DNA from: Nocardia aobensis NBRC 100429
GTDB taxonomy: Bacteria > Actinomycetota > Actinomycetes > Mycobacteriales > Mycobacteriaceae
Length of the DNA stretch: 54,272 bases
Direction: 5' to 3'
Assembly: GCF_000308375.1 (NCBI RefSeq)
Contig: NZ_BAFQ01000012.1
Span: 1-54,272, forward strand
Both the position numbers and the translations under genes were made by a program. Of the stretch, positions 16,437 through 25,305 are shown in pieces. Numbering within the stretch: position 1 is the stretch's first letter; each line of letters starts with the position of its first letter. The notes beneath the pieces were generated by a model. It saw only the letters and a list, made by a program, of their open reading frames with translations, was not told where the DNA came from and did not search any database.

Positions 16437-16928
16437 TCAGTGCCCGCCCTGCTCCTGCAGCCGCTCGAACGCCTCGGTGGTGAGAGTCTCGGCCTTGGCC
16501 CGGCCGTCCCAGCCATCGACCTTGACCCACTTGCCGGGCTCGAGGTCCTTGTAGTGCTCGAAGAAGTGCTCGATGGCCTTGCGCTCGAATTCCGGGATGT
16601 CGTTGACGTCCTGGATGTGATCCCAGCGCTTGTCACCGGCCGGCACCGCGACGACCTTCTCGTCGCCGCCCGCCTCGTCGCTCATCAGCAACACGCCGAC
16701 CGGGCGGGCCTCGACGATCACGCCGGGGAACACCGACTCCGGCAGCAGCACCAGGCAGTCCAGCGGGTCGCCGTCGGAGCCGAGGGTGTTCTCGATGTAG
16801 CCGTAGTCGGCCGGGTAGACCATCGGGGTGTAGAGGTAGCGGTCCAGCCGCACCCGACCCGTCTCGTGGTCGACCTCGTACTTGTTGCGCTGCCCCTTGG
16901 GGATCTCGATGGTGACGTCGAACTCCAC
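16437..16928 (-). CDS. ppa: Inorganic pyrophosphatase
   Basis: 163 aa from GTG 16928, behind AAGGAGATGAC, the usual length of bacterial family I pyrophosphatases. Signature residues: [10 protein letters not shown], the metal-binding core [20 protein letters not shown] (near 42-61) and [14 protein letters not shown]. It hydrolyses PPi in the cytosol and pulls biosynthetic reactions forward. The frame is open to 17315 but the extra codons do not match the family and lie in the divergent promoter region with dacB. Confidence 0.95.
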   Translation of the reverse strand: MEFDVTIEIPKGQRNKYEVDHETGRVRLDRYLYTPMVYPADYGYIENTLGSDGDPLDCLVLLPESVFPGVIVEARPVGVLLMSDEAGGDEKVVAVPAGDKRWDHIQDVNDIPEFERKAIEHFFEHYKDLEPGKWVKVDGWDGRAKAETLTTEAFERLQEQGGH

Positions 16929-17140
16929 GTCATCTCCTTCGTCCGATGCGTATGGCGTTGATGCGGTACGGCTGCTCGCCGGCGTGTGCCGCGGCCGACT
17001 CGCCGACCGGTCCGGTGGGCTGCCGACGCGCCAGCTCGTTCGGTGGAACGCCGGCGAGGTGAGGATAGTGTGGTCGATGCGCGCATGGGTGCGGCAGGGA
17101 GCGTCCGCCTCACACGGGTGAATAGGGAGACAGCTGTCAC

Positions 17141-18625
17141 GTGGTAGGTCGAGGTAGGAAGAACATCGGTGGGCTGGCCGCTCGCCGACGCCGCAATATG
17201 TGGGTCGCGGTGCTGGTCGCAACCGTTGTCGCCGTCGTCGTGGCCACGGTGGCTCTGGTGACGGTGCGGCCGTGGACCGAGGAGTTCCGGCACGGGGGTT
17301 TGACGATAGCCGCACCCCCGGCCCCCGTGAAGCCCTTTCCCCAGCTGAATCCCGCCTCGGCGAGTGCGCCCGAACCCAGCCGCCAGGGTCTGGCCGCTGC
17401 CCTTGCCCAGGTGGCTACCAGTCCGGACCTGGGCAATTTCGCCGGATCGATCTCCGATCCCGACACCCGCGCCACGCTCTGGAGCGCCGATCCGGACAAG
17501 CCGATGATCCCGGCGTCCACCCTGAAGGTCATGACCGCGGCGGCGGCGCTGCTGGTGTTGCCGCCGGATCGTCGGCTCACCACGCGGGTGGTGGCCGGTT
17601 CGGCGCCCGGTGAGGTGGTGCTGGTCGGCGCCGGCGATCCGACTCTGACCGCGCAGGCCGACGGCAAGGGCTACTACCCGAACGGGCCGAAGTTGTCGGA
17701 TCTGGTGGCTCAGATCCGTGCCGCCGGGCATCCGGTCGACACGGTCGTGGTCGACACCTCGCTGTATTCGGGTCCGACTTCGCCGGCCGGCTGGGATCCG
17801 GCCGATATCGCGGGCGGTTCGTGGGCGCCGATCGAACCGGTGATGATCGACGGCGGCCGCCTCGACCCGCTGGTCGAATATTCGCCGCGTTCGGCCACGC
17901 CCGCCCTGGACGCGGGTCGCCGGCTGGCGCTGGAACTGGGCGCCGACCCGGCGAAGGTACGGCTGGGCAAGGCCGCCCCCGGCGCCGCCGAATTGGCCCA
18001 CGTGGATTCCGCGGAACTGCGGGACCGCTTGCGGGACATGATGATTCACTCCGACGATGTGCTCGCCGAGACGATCGGCCGGGAGATCGCGGCGGCGACC
18101 GGTGGCGAGCAGTCGTTCGCCGGTGCCGCCTCCGCCACCCTGACGGCGTTGAAGGCGGCGGGTTTCGACACCGCGGGCGTCACCCAGATCGACAACAGCG
18201 GACTGTCCACCGACGACCGGGTTCCGGCGCGACTGCTCGACCGGATCATCGCCGAATCGGCCGCGTCCGCGCAGCCGGGCGGTGCGGATCCGGGCGGCAC
18301 CACACCGCCCTCGGTCGTGAACACCGGCGACGCCGCCGCGGTCGCCTCGCCGCTGGCGCCGCTGCTGGACTATCTGCCGGTCGCCGGTGGCACCGGATCG
18401 CTGGCCGTACGGTTCGTCGACGGCGGCCCCGAGCGCGCCGGAGCGGGCTGGGTGCGTGCCAAGACCGGAACTCTGTCGGTGTCGAGCGCGTTGGCTGGAT
18501 ATGTGTTGGATCGCGACGGCCGCGTCATGACCTTCGCGCTGATGTCGAACGACCGGCCCCCTGAGGCCAGCCGCCCGGCATTGGACGCCGTCGCCACCAC
18601 GCTTCGCAACTGTGGATGCTCCTGA
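17141..18625 (+). CDS. dacB: D-Ala-D-Ala carboxypeptidase/endopeptidase (class C PBP4 type)
   Basis: 494 aa, GTG start at 17141 with AGGGAGA upstream. A single N-terminal membrane anchor (about 20-42) places the enzyme outside the membrane. Active-site motifs: SxxK at Ser126-Lys129 (PASTLKVM), second motif SDD in HSDDVLAE (about 304), where SxN is the rule, and KTG in RAKTGTL (about 441). The Asn-to-Asp change in the second motif is the only oddity and may be tolerated. It trims or cleaves peptidoglycan peptides. It heads a run with the metalloprotease, tilS and hpt genes, and is divergent from ppa. Confidence 0.92.
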   Translation: MVGRGRKNIGGLAARRRRNMWVAVLVATVVAVVVATVALVTVRPWTEEFRHGGLTIAAPPAPVKPFPQLNPASASAPEPSRQGLAAALAQVATSPDLGNFAGSISDPDTRATLWSADPDKPMIPASTLKVMTAAAALLVLPPDRRLTTRVVAGSAPGEVVLVGAGDPTLTAQADGKGYYPNGPKLSDLVAQIRAAGHPVDTVVVDTSLYSGPTSPAGWDPADIAGGSWAPIEPVMIDGGRLDPLVEYSPRSATPALDAGRRLALELGADPAKVRLGKAAPGAAELAHVDSAELRDRLRDMMIHSDDVLAETIGREIAAATGGEQSFAGAASATLTALKAAGFDTAGVTQIDNSGLSTDDRVPARLLDRIIAESAASAQPGGADPGGTTPPSVVNTGDAAAVASPLAPLLDYLPVAGGTGSLAVRFVDGGPERAGAGWVRAKTGTLSVSSALAGYVLDRDGRVMTFALMSNDRPPEASRPALDAVATTLRNCGCS

Positions 18626-18639
18626 CGGGTGGAAATGCG

Positions 18640-19776
18640 ATGACCGGATCCGGTGACCCCGCCGATGGCCGTACCGCCGACGACGCCGTGGTCGCCGGTC
18701 GCGAAGCCACGGACGTGGCGAAGAACGCGTCCGCGAAACGCTCGGTGCTGGCCGGCTCGGTCGATTGGCAGCTGGCCGCACGAGCCGGTAGCGCCGTCGT
18801 GCCGTCCGGTCCGCGCACCACGCGGTATTCCGCCGAACAGGTCGTCGAGGAACTGTCCGAGGCGTCCGTGCGGGCCGAGGGCCCGGTGCGCGAGGTGAGT
18901 CTGCTCCTCGACGACCAGCCCGTTCCGCAGGCCACGATCGTCGATCGCCGCGGCTGGATCCGCGCGGCCGCCGAATCCATGTCCGAACTCACCGGATCCG
19001 CCGACGACGACCGTGGCCGCTTCGCCGGGAAACCGGCCGGCGTCCAGGCCGGGGCGATGCTGGCCTTCCTGTCCACCGCGATCCTCGGCCAATACGATCC
19101 GTTCAGCGGGCCGGACGGCACCCTGCTGCTGGTCGCGCCCAACATCATGGCCGTGGAACGCGCACTCGGCGTCTCGCCCAGCGATTTCCGGCTGTGGGTG
19201 TGCCTGCACGAGGTGACGCACCGGGTGCAGTTCTCCTCCGCGCCCTGGCTGGCCGACTATATGAAGCAGAACGTCGACACCCTCGGCGCCGTCGGCGACG
19301 AATCGGTGAACGAGGTACTCACCCGGCTGCTGGAGGAAATGCGTCGCCGCCGCGACAACGGGGTGAGCGACGATCCCGCCGATCGCGGCATCCTCGGCCT
19401 GCTGCGCGCCACCCAGCCGCCGCCGCAGCGCGACGCGCTGGACCGGTTGCTGATGCTCGGCACGCTGCTGGAGGGCCATGCCGACCACGTGATGGACGCC
19501 GTCGGCCCGGCCGTGATCCCCACCGTCGCGCAGATCCGCGAGGCCTTCGATCAGCGTCGCCGGCGCCCGGCCAATCCGGTCCAGCGGCTGTTGCGCGCCC
19601 TGCTCGGGGTGGACGCGAAGGTCGCGCAGTACGTGCGCGGCAAGGCGTTCGTCGACGAGGTCGTCGGCAAGGTCGGCATGCAGCGGTTCAACACCGTGTG
19701 GACCGACGCCGACACCCTGCCCCGGCCCGACGAGATCAGCACCCCGCAACGATGGATCGACCGAGTCCTGGGGTGA
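18640..19776 (+). CDS. Zinc-dependent metalloprotease (DUF2342, F420-associated family)
   Basis: About 378 aa from ATG 18640 behind GGTGGAAA; an ATG at 18616 would overlap dacB by 10 bp and is less likely. HEVTH (zinc motif HExxH) occurs near residue 194, with EGHAD near 285 as a possible third-ligand region. The family is conserved in actinobacteria and often listed as associated with F420 biosynthesis, but its role is not established. The first 45 residues look disordered. It follows dacB closely and overlaps tilS, so it is probably co-transcribed with both. Confidence 0.85.
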   Translation: MTGSGDPADGRTADDAVVAGREATDVAKNASAKRSVLAGSVDWQLAARAGSAVVPSGPRTTRYSAEQVVEELSEASVRAEGPVREVSLLLDDQPVPQATIVDRRGWIRAAAESMSELTGSADDDRGRFAGKPAGVQAGAMLAFLSTAILGQYDPFSGPDGTLLLVAPNIMAVERALGVSPSDFRLWVCLHEVTHRVQFSSAPWLADYMKQNVDTLGAVGDESVNEVLTRLLEEMRRRRDNGVSDDPADRGILGLLRATQPPPQRDALDRLLMLGTLLEGHADHVMDAVGPAVIPTVAQIREAFDQRRRRPANPVQRLLRALLGVDAKVAQYVRGKAFVDEVVGKVGMQRFNTVWTDADTLPRPDEISTPQRWIDRVLG

Positions 19777-20771
19777 CCCCGGCGGGCGCCGCCGGGGTCG
19801 CGCGCGCCCGGCTTCCGGAGACGGCGGCGGTGCTGGGGATGCGGCACGCCGTACGCGAGTGGCTGCTGCGGTATCGGCCGGAGGGCGCGGTGGCCGTCGC
19901 CCTGTCCGGTGGGGCGGATTCGCTGGCCCTCACGGCGGCGGCGCTCGCCGAGGCCGACCAGGTCGACGCGTTGATCATCGATCATGGATTGCAGGACGGC
20001 TCGGCGGCGGTCGCGGCGGAGGCCGCCGAGATCGCCCGGCGGCTGGGATGCCGGGCGGTGCGGATGCGCCGCGTGTCGGTGACCGGACCGGGCGGGCCGG
20101 AGGCCGCGGCGCGGCAAGCGCGCTACGCGGCACTGGACGAGCTGCGCGACGGCCTGCCGGTGCTGGTCGGGCACACCCTCGACGATCAGGCCGAAACCGT
20201 GCTGCTCGGATTGGCGCGCGGTTCGGGCCAGCGCTCGATCCAGGGCATGGCCGACTACGACGAGCCCTGGGGCAGGCCGCTGCTGGGCGTGCGGCGCGCG
20301 GTCACTCGGGAGATGTGCCGGGATCTGGGTCTCGACCCGTACGAGGACCCGCACAACGCCGCTCCGGAATTCGCCCGCGTCCGGTTGCGGACCGAGGTGC
20401 TGCCGCTGCTGGAGGAGGTCCTCGGCGGGGGTGTGGCACCGGCGCTGGCTCGCACGGCCGCGCAACTGCGCGAGGACGGCGAGGCGCTCGATGCGATTGC
20501 CGATCGATTGCTGATCGATGCGCGTGATGGTTCGTCGCTGTCGGTCGAGACACTCGCCACGGTTCCGCCCGCGATCCGTCGGCGTGTCATCCGGGCGTGG
20601 CTCCTCGGTGGCGGCGCAAAGGCCTTGACGGACAAGCATTTACGCGCGGTGGAGTCCTTGATCACCGATTGGCACGGGCAGGGCGGCGTCGCGGTCGGCG
20701 GAGGAATGCCGGGGATCAGGTTGGTTGCCAGGCGCGAACGTGGCAGGCTGACGTTGGCGTTCGCACGATAA
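19773..20771 (+). CDS. tilS: tRNA(Ile)-lysidine synthase
   Basis: 332 aa if started at GTG 19773, which overlaps the upstream stop as GTGA; ATG 19752 would give 339 aa. PP-loop SGGADS (about 39-44 from the GTG) binds ATP, and DHGLQDGS and GHTLDDQAETVLLGLARGSG are the family's conserved blocks. The enzyme converts the wobble C of tRNA-Ile(CAU) to lysidine so that it reads AUA. It is of the short actinobacterial form. Upstream is the metalloprotease gene; hpt follows after 24 bp. Confidence 0.92.
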   Translation: MTPAGAAGVARARLPETAAVLGMRHAVREWLLRYRPEGAVAVALSGGADSLALTAAALAEADQVDALIIDHGLQDGSAAVAAEAAEIARRLGCRAVRMRRVSVTGPGGPEAAARQARYAALDELRDGLPVLVGHTLDDQAETVLLGLARGSGQRSIQGMADYDEPWGRPLLGVRRAVTREMCRDLGLDPYEDPHNAAPEFARVRLRTEVLPLLEEVLGGGVAPALARTAAQLREDGEALDAIADRLLIDARDGSSLSVETLATVPPAIRRRVIRAWLLGGGAKALTDKHLRAVESLITDWHGQGGVAVGGGMPGIRLVARRERGRLTLAFAR

Positions 20772-20795
20772 CGACCCGAAGGGAACCCAGCACAC

Positions 20796-21350
20796 GTGTA
20801 CGGGGACGACATAGCGTCGGTGCTGATCACCGAGGAGCAGATCCGAGCCAAGGTCGACGAGCTGGCCGAACTCATCGCGAAGCGATATCCCCCGGACGCG
20901 CCCGAGGGTGATCTGCTGCTGGTCGGCGTGCTCAAGGGTGCGATCTTCTTCATGACCGAGCTGGCGCAGGCGCTGCCGATCCCGACGCAGATGGAGTTCA
21001 TGGCCGTCTCGTCCTACGGGTCGTCCACCTCGTCCTCGGGCGTGGTCCGGATTCTGAAGGATCTGGACAAGGACATCGCCGGGCGCAACGTACTGATCGT
21101 CGAGGACATCATCGACTCCGGTCTCACGCTGTCGTGGCTGATGCGCAACCTCTCCAGCCGCAACCCCGCCTCACTGGAGGTGGTGACGCTGCTGCGCAAG
21201 CCCGATGCGCTGCGCACCCACATCGAGGTCGCGCACGTAGGTTTCGACATCCCGAACGAATTCGTCGTCGGGTACGGGCTGGACTACGCCGAGCGTTACC
21301 GCGATCTGCCCTACATCGGCACCCTGAACCCGCGGGTCTACAGCGCCTGA
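20796..21350 (+). CDS. hpt: Hypoxanthine phosphoribosyltransferase
   Basis: 184 aa from GTG 20796, behind GAAGGGA. PRPP-binding motif [14 protein letters not shown] (about 99-112), [13 protein letters not shown] near the N-terminus and [20 protein letters not shown] near the C-terminus are all standard for HPRT. It salvages hypoxanthine and guanine to IMP and GMP. Last gene of the dacB-tilS-hpt run; a hairpin at 21510-21543 follows. Confidence 0.95.
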   Translation: MYGDDIASVLITEEQIRAKVDELAELIAKRYPPDAPEGDLLLVGVLKGAIFFMTELAQALPIPTQMEFMAVSSYGSSTSSSGVVRILKDLDKDIAGRNVLIVEDIIDSGLTLSWLMRNLSSRNPASLEVVTLLRKPDALRTHIEVAHVGFDIPNEFVVGYGLDYAERYRDLPYIGTLNPRVYSA

Positions 21351-21726
21351 ACTGGGCACATGACCGAATTGGTGACCGAATTCCGCCGGAGTGTGGCGAA
21401 AATCACCGTTTGACGATGTTCCCTGCGCAATCGCTATCGATGGAAGTTGCTGATCGCCCGGGATGACGGGCCGCATCGGCGGCGGAACTCTCCGCGCCGC
21501 GCTGAACGTGACATCACCGCTGGTCGACGCCTGCGGTGATGTCGTTTCATCGGCTTCTCGCGACGGCTGTCGCGTTCGCTGAGAATTGACCGAGGCGATT
21601 GTGCTGGAGTTATGGCGGAGCCCTATGCTGTCAGTAACAAACCGTTTGGCTGTTTATGACCCTCTATTCAGACTTGAAGGTCTAAAGCGGCTAGATTTCC
21701 CTGACCAATTCTGATAGCAAGGTGCT
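21351..21726. other. 376-bp gap between hpt and the LysR gene
   Basis: No gene seen. It holds the hairpin at 21510-21543 and, from about 21590 to 21720, a stretch clearly richer in A+T than its surroundings that includes tatgct (21623-21628) as a possible -10 and the small inverted repeat agac-ttgaag-gtct (21671-21684), possibly the LysR control region. Confidence 0.5.
21510..21543 (+). terminator. Hairpin terminator downstream of hpt
   Basis: gacatcaccgc (21510-21520) pairs perfectly with gcggtgatgtc (21533-21543) over a 12-nt loop and is followed by gtttcat. Confidence 0.7.
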
Positions 21727-22608
21727 ATGGACCCGCATTTGCGCGACCTGCGGTACTTCGTCGCCGTCGCTGAGGAACTGCACTTCACCAATGCCGCGCA
21801 GCGGCTGCACATCGCTCAACCCACCCTCTCGCGGCAGATCCGCCAGCTCGAGCGTCAGCTCGACGTGGTCCTGTTCGATCGCAACCAGCGCAGCGTCGCG
21901 CTGACCGTCGCCGGTAAAGAACTGCTCGAGGGAGCCCGTCGCATCCTGGAGCTGTGGGAGGTCACCAACGTGGCCCTCCAGGAAGCCGGTGAGGTGTTGC
22001 GGGTCGGTATCCAGAGCTCGATCGGACGCGGTCTGATCGCCGAACTGGAAAGCGCCAGCGGACATCGGCTGGCCCTGCATTCGGCATCGTGGACCGATCC
22101 CTCCAGCGGCCTCGCGGGCCGGCAGGCCGATCTGGCGTTGATGTGGTTGCCGGTGCCCGATTCCGGGCGCTACCGCTGGCAGGTGCTGCGCACCGAAGCG
22201 AGGTGGGTGCTCCTCCCCGAGAACCACCGGCTGGCCGATCACGAGGCCATCGAATTCGCCGATCTGATCGACGAGCCGTTCATCGCGATGCCCGCCGAAG
22301 CCGGTGCGGCACGCGACTTCTGGCTCGGCGGCGACGCCCGCGGTGGGCGGCAGGCCAAGATCGGCGGCGAGGCCGCCACCGCAGAGGAACGGCTCGAGGC
22401 CGTCAGCCTCGGACTCGGCGTCTGCCTGCTGGCCGAGAACAACGTGCCGATGTATCGGTGGCCCGGGCTCACCGCCCGCCCGGTCGCCGGCCTCGCGCCG
22501 TGTGAACTCGCGATGGTGTGGCGCGCGGACGACGACCGGCCGACCATTCTCGATTTCGCCAATCGCGTTGTCGCCGGAGGGTTTTCCGTCGTCGAAGACG
22601 ACCGGTGA
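21727..22608 (+). CDS. LysR-family transcriptional regulator
   Basis: 293 aa. The N-terminal winged helix (about 1-65) is canonical: LRYFVAVAEELHFTNAAQRLHIAQPTLSRQIRQLE. The effector domain is shorter and more diverged than usual, with no recognisable ligand motif. Its likely target is unclear, because the neighbouring amidase gene is convergent rather than divergent. The 3' end, including the stop codon, lies in the first copy of a 23-bp tandem repeat, so the last residues (VVEDDR) are repeat-encoded. Confidence 0.87.
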   Translation: MDPHLRDLRYFVAVAEELHFTNAAQRLHIAQPTLSRQIRQLERQLDVVLFDRNQRSVALTVAGKELLEGARRILELWEVTNVALQEAGEVLRVGIQSSIGRGLIAELESASGHRLALHSASWTDPSSGLAGRQADLALMWLPVPDSGRYRWQVLRTEARWVLLPENHRLADHEAIEFADLIDEPFIAMPAEAGAARDFWLGGDARGGRQAKIGGEAATAEERLEAVSLGLGVCLLAENNVPMYRWPGLTARPVAGLAPCELAMVWRADDDRPTILDFANRVVAGGFSVVEDDR

Positions 22609-22658
22609 GCGCTGTCGAAGACGACCGGTGAGCGCTGTCGAAGACGAGCGGTAGCGCT
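22591..22658. repeat. 23-bp tandem repeat, three copies, across the LysR stop
   Basis: Unit gtcgaagacgaccggtgagc-gct at 22591-22613, an exact copy at 22614-22636, and a third diverged copy (one substitution, one deletion) at 22637-22658. The first copy contains the LysR stop; the third ends at the amidase stop. Confidence 0.92.
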
Positions 22659-24265
22659 CAGGCGGTGCGCTGCCAGGGCTGAGCGGTCTCCAACTGGGCG
22701 GCCAGGCGTAGCAGCGTCGATTCGCTGCCGGGCGGCCCGGCCAGTTGCGCGGCCACCGGCGTCCCGGTGCGCGGGTGCAACCCCATCGGGACGCTCACCG
22801 CGGGCCAGCCGACCAGATTCCACAGCGGCGTGAACGGCGAGAAGCGAACGTTGGCAACGACATTGGCCAGCCAGCCCCGGGCGTGCCAATTGCGCGCCGC
22901 GAGGGCGGGCGTGGCCAGCGTCGGGGTGATCACCACATCGTGCTGCTCGAAGAAGTCGAGCAGCCGCGCCTCGATCCGGTCGACCTGATTCGGCTGGACC
23001 AGACCGGCCTTCAGCACCGCCCGGCCCAGCGCGATATGCACGCGGCTACGGCGTTGCAGCAGTTCCGGATTCGCGACCGCACCCGCCTCGCGCGCCGCAT
23101 TGGCCAGCCAGCGCCACGCCAGCGCGGTGGTCGCGCCCTGATACGGCAGTGCGGCGGACACGACGCCGTGACCGGCCTCCTCGGCGAGCCGGGCGGCGGT
23201 CTGCGCGGCCGCGGCCCAGTGCTTGTCCACCCGGACCAGCGGAGACGGCGATCCGGGCGCGATCGCGATGCGCAGCGGCGTCGGCGGTTCCAGATCGGCC
23301 AGGGCCGGCCGGTCGGCCAGCACCGACAGCATGAGTGCCGCATCGGCGACCGTGGTCGCGAGCACCCCGTTCTCGGTCATGCCGCTCCAGGAGTCGACCC
23401 CCACCTGGGCCGGGACCACGCCGCGTCCCGGTTTGATGCCTAAGACGCCGCAGCAGGCGGCGGGTATGCGCACCGACCCGAGCCCGTCGTTACCGTGGGC
23501 CACCGGCACGAGTCCGGCACCGACCGCGGCGCCCGATCCACCCGAGGAGCCACCGGCGCTGTAGCGAATATTCCACGGGGAACGAGCAATTCGCTCGGGC
23601 GTGTCGGAGGTGCCCCACAGTGCGCCCTCCGGCATCTCGGTCAGGCCGACCACGACCGCGCCCGCGGCCCGCAACCGCCGCACCACCGGGTGATCCGTGG
23701 CGGCGGGGACGCCCGACCCCGCGCGCGAACCCGCGTCGGTGATCTCACCGGCCACATCGATGTTGTTCTTCACCGCGACGGGGACGCCGGCCAACGGGAG
23801 GATGTCGAGGTCGGCGCGGTCGGCCAGGGCGCGGCTCTCGGCCCGTGCCCGCTCCGCGCGGACGGTGTGGAAGGCGCCTACCCGCGTATCGCCCCCGGCG
23901 ATGCGATCCAGCGCGGCGTCGACCACCTGCCCGGCCGTGACCAGACCGTCGCGCACCGCGGCGGCGATCGCGACGGCGGTCGTCAGCTTCGCCGGATCGG
24001 GGGCCTTCTCGGCGTCCGCGGCACCGCCGCCGGTGACCGGCTCACTGCTCGCGGCGGGGGGTTGCGCCCGGTCGCCCGGCGGGGTGCTCGACCCGGAACC
24101 GGTGCTGGAAACGTGCTGCGGTTCAGCGTTTTCCGCCGGCGACCCGGAGGTCTGATCCGCTGGTCCCGAACCGGTGGTTTCGTCTGCGTCCACTGCTACC
24201 TCCCGGGTGGCGCGCGAGACGGCGTTCGATGTCGCGTCGGCCAGTGCGGTGCCCTCGTTGTGCAT
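22658..24265 (-). CDS. Amidase-signature family hydrolase
   Basis: 535 aa. Ser-cisSer-Lys triad: Lys166 (VAVKNNID), Ser241 (GGSSGGSG) and nucleophile Ser264 in [10 protein letters not shown], where most members have TDxGGSIR. Such enzymes hydrolyse amides or transfer amide groups; the substrate is unknown. Residues 1-92 are low-complexity (Ser/Gly/Pro/Glu-rich) and probably disordered; an internal start that removes part of it is possible. Not GatA by context, as gatB and gatC are absent. It ends at the tandem repeat shared with the LysR gene. Confidence 0.85.
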   Translation of the reverse strand: MHNEGTALADATSNAVSRATREVAVDADETTGSGPADQTSGSPAENAEPQHVSSTGSGSSTPPGDRAQPPAASSEPVTGGGAADAEKAPDPAKLTTAVAIAAAVRDGLVTAGQVVDAALDRIAGGDTRVGAFHTVRAERARAESRALADRADLDILPLAGVPVAVKNNIDVAGEITDAGSRAGSGVPAATDHPVVRRLRAAGAVVVGLTEMPEGALWGTSDTPERIARSPWNIRYSAGGSSGGSGAAVGAGLVPVAHGNDGLGSVRIPAACCGVLGIKPGRGVVPAQVGVDSWSGMTENGVLATTVADAALMLSVLADRPALADLEPPTPLRIAIAPGSPSPLVRVDKHWAAAAQTAARLAEEAGHGVVSAALPYQGATTALAWRWLANAAREAGAVANPELLQRRSRVHIALGRAVLKAGLVQPNQVDRIEARLLDFFEQHDVVITPTLATPALAARNWHARGWLANVVANVRFSPFTPLWNLVGWPAVSVPMGLHPRTGTPVAAQLAGPPGSESTLLRLAAQLETAQPWQRTA

Positions 24266-24414
24266 ATGTCGAAGCCCCCGTCGCGTTGTGGTCGATATGG
24301 GCTGTTTTCGATGTTGTCGCGCAAGTTATCACTTTCGGCGACGCACACCGTTGATGATCACGGGGCGTGGCGGATGGTGCTGTAAACCACGACCGCGATG
24401 CCCGAATGCACGGT

Positions 24415-24443
24415 GGCCGCGGCACCCACTGGACACCGCGGCC
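24415..24443 (-). terminator. Possible terminator of the SDR/aldehyde dehydrogenase operon
   Basis: ggccgcgg (24415-24422) pairs with ccgcggcc (24436-24443) over a 13-nt loop, beginning 23 bp past the SDR stop on the minus strand. Confidence 0.4.
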
Positions 24444-24465
24444 GGACAGCACATTTCGCTCCGCG

Positions 24466-25305
24466 CTATTCGGTGCCGTTGCGGACCCGTTCCTCGTAGG
24501 CCTTGCGGGCGGCCGAATCGACGTCGCCGAGGAAGGTCTGCTGCGCGCCCAGAGCACGTCCGATCGCATCGCCCACCGACTCCGGCAGCAATCCGACCAC
24601 CTGCGAGATGGCGCCGGCCACCTTCGTCACGCGGACCTTCGACTTCGGTGCCACCAGGAGTTTCGCGATGGCCTCGGCAATCTCCTCCGGCTCGGCCGGG
24701 CGCATCAGCTTCGGCGCCGAAACACCCGATCCCAGTTCGGTATTGGTCAGCGTCGGCAGCACCGACGAGAACGACACGCCCGTATCGCGATACTCCTCCC
24801 GCAGCGTGTCGGTGAAGCCCAGGACCGCGTGCTTGGTGGCGTTGTAGGTCGCCAGACCGGGGATGTGGGTCTCCCCTGCGAGGGAGGCGATATTGATGAT
24901 ATGGCCGCTGCGCCGCGGCAACATCCGGGCCAGCGCCAGTTTCGAGCCCAGGATGACGCCGTAGACATTGATATCGATGATGCGGCGGGTCAACGCATCC
25001 GGTTCGTCGACCACCCTGCCGGTGGGCATGATGCCGGCGTTGTTGATCAGCACATCGACGGGTCCCAGCGCCCGTTCCACCTCGTCGAGGAAACTGCTGA
25101 ACGACTGCTGGTCGGTGACGTCCACCCGGCCGTAGTGATCGAAATCGTGGTCGGTGCCGGACTGTTTGACGGCCGTCTCGTCCACATCGCCGATGGCGAT
25201 CTTCGCGCCGAGTTGCTGCAGCCGCGTCGCGGTCGCCAGGCCGATACCGCGGGCGCCGCCCGTGATGACGACGACCTTGCCGCTGATCTTGCCGAAGTCG
25301 GTCAC
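24466..25305 (-). CDS. SDR-family oxidoreductase
   Basis: 279 aa from GTG 25305, behind GGAGGGAAGAA, sharing GTGA with the aldehyde dehydrogenase stop: translational coupling. Cofactor loop TGGARGIG (about 15-22), GDVD after strand 2 (acidic, hence NAD preferred), NNAG (about 88-91), Ser near 142 and YNATK (catalytic Tyr/Lys near 154-158). The 60-residue C-terminal tail after the Rossmann fold (VGLLPESVGDAIGRALGAQ) is typical of long mycobacterial SDRs. Together with the dehydrogenase it likely oxidises an alcohol to an aldehyde and on to an acid (inference). Confidence 0.88.
   Translation of the reverse strand: MTDFGKISGKVVVITGGARGIGLATATRLQQLGAKIAIGDVDETAVKQSGTDHDFDHYGRVDVTDQQSFSSFLDEVERALGPVDVLINNAGIMPTGRVVDEPDALTRRIIDINVYGVILGSKLALARMLPRRSGHIINIASLAGETHIPGLATYNATKHAVLGFTDTLREEYRDTGVSFSSVLPTLTNTELGSGVSAPKLMRPAEPEEIAEAIAKLLVAPKSKVRVTKVAGAISQVVGLLPESVGDAIGRALGAQQTFLGDVDSAARKAYEERVRNGTE

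Noticed and set aside
17129..17138. Palindrome gacagctgtc before dacB as an operator
   Set aside because: Ten-base palindromes of this composition are common; no second site or regulator nearby.
17141..18625. dacB as an inactive enzyme because SxN reads SDD
   Set aside because: SxxK and KTG are intact and the change is conservative; not enough to call it inactive.
22591..22658. CRISPR array
   Set aside because: Contiguous 23-bp copies with no spacers and no cas genes.
22658..24265. Amidase gene as gatA
   Set aside because: No gatB or gatC nearby, altered signature (GLGSVR) and a long disordered N-terminus.
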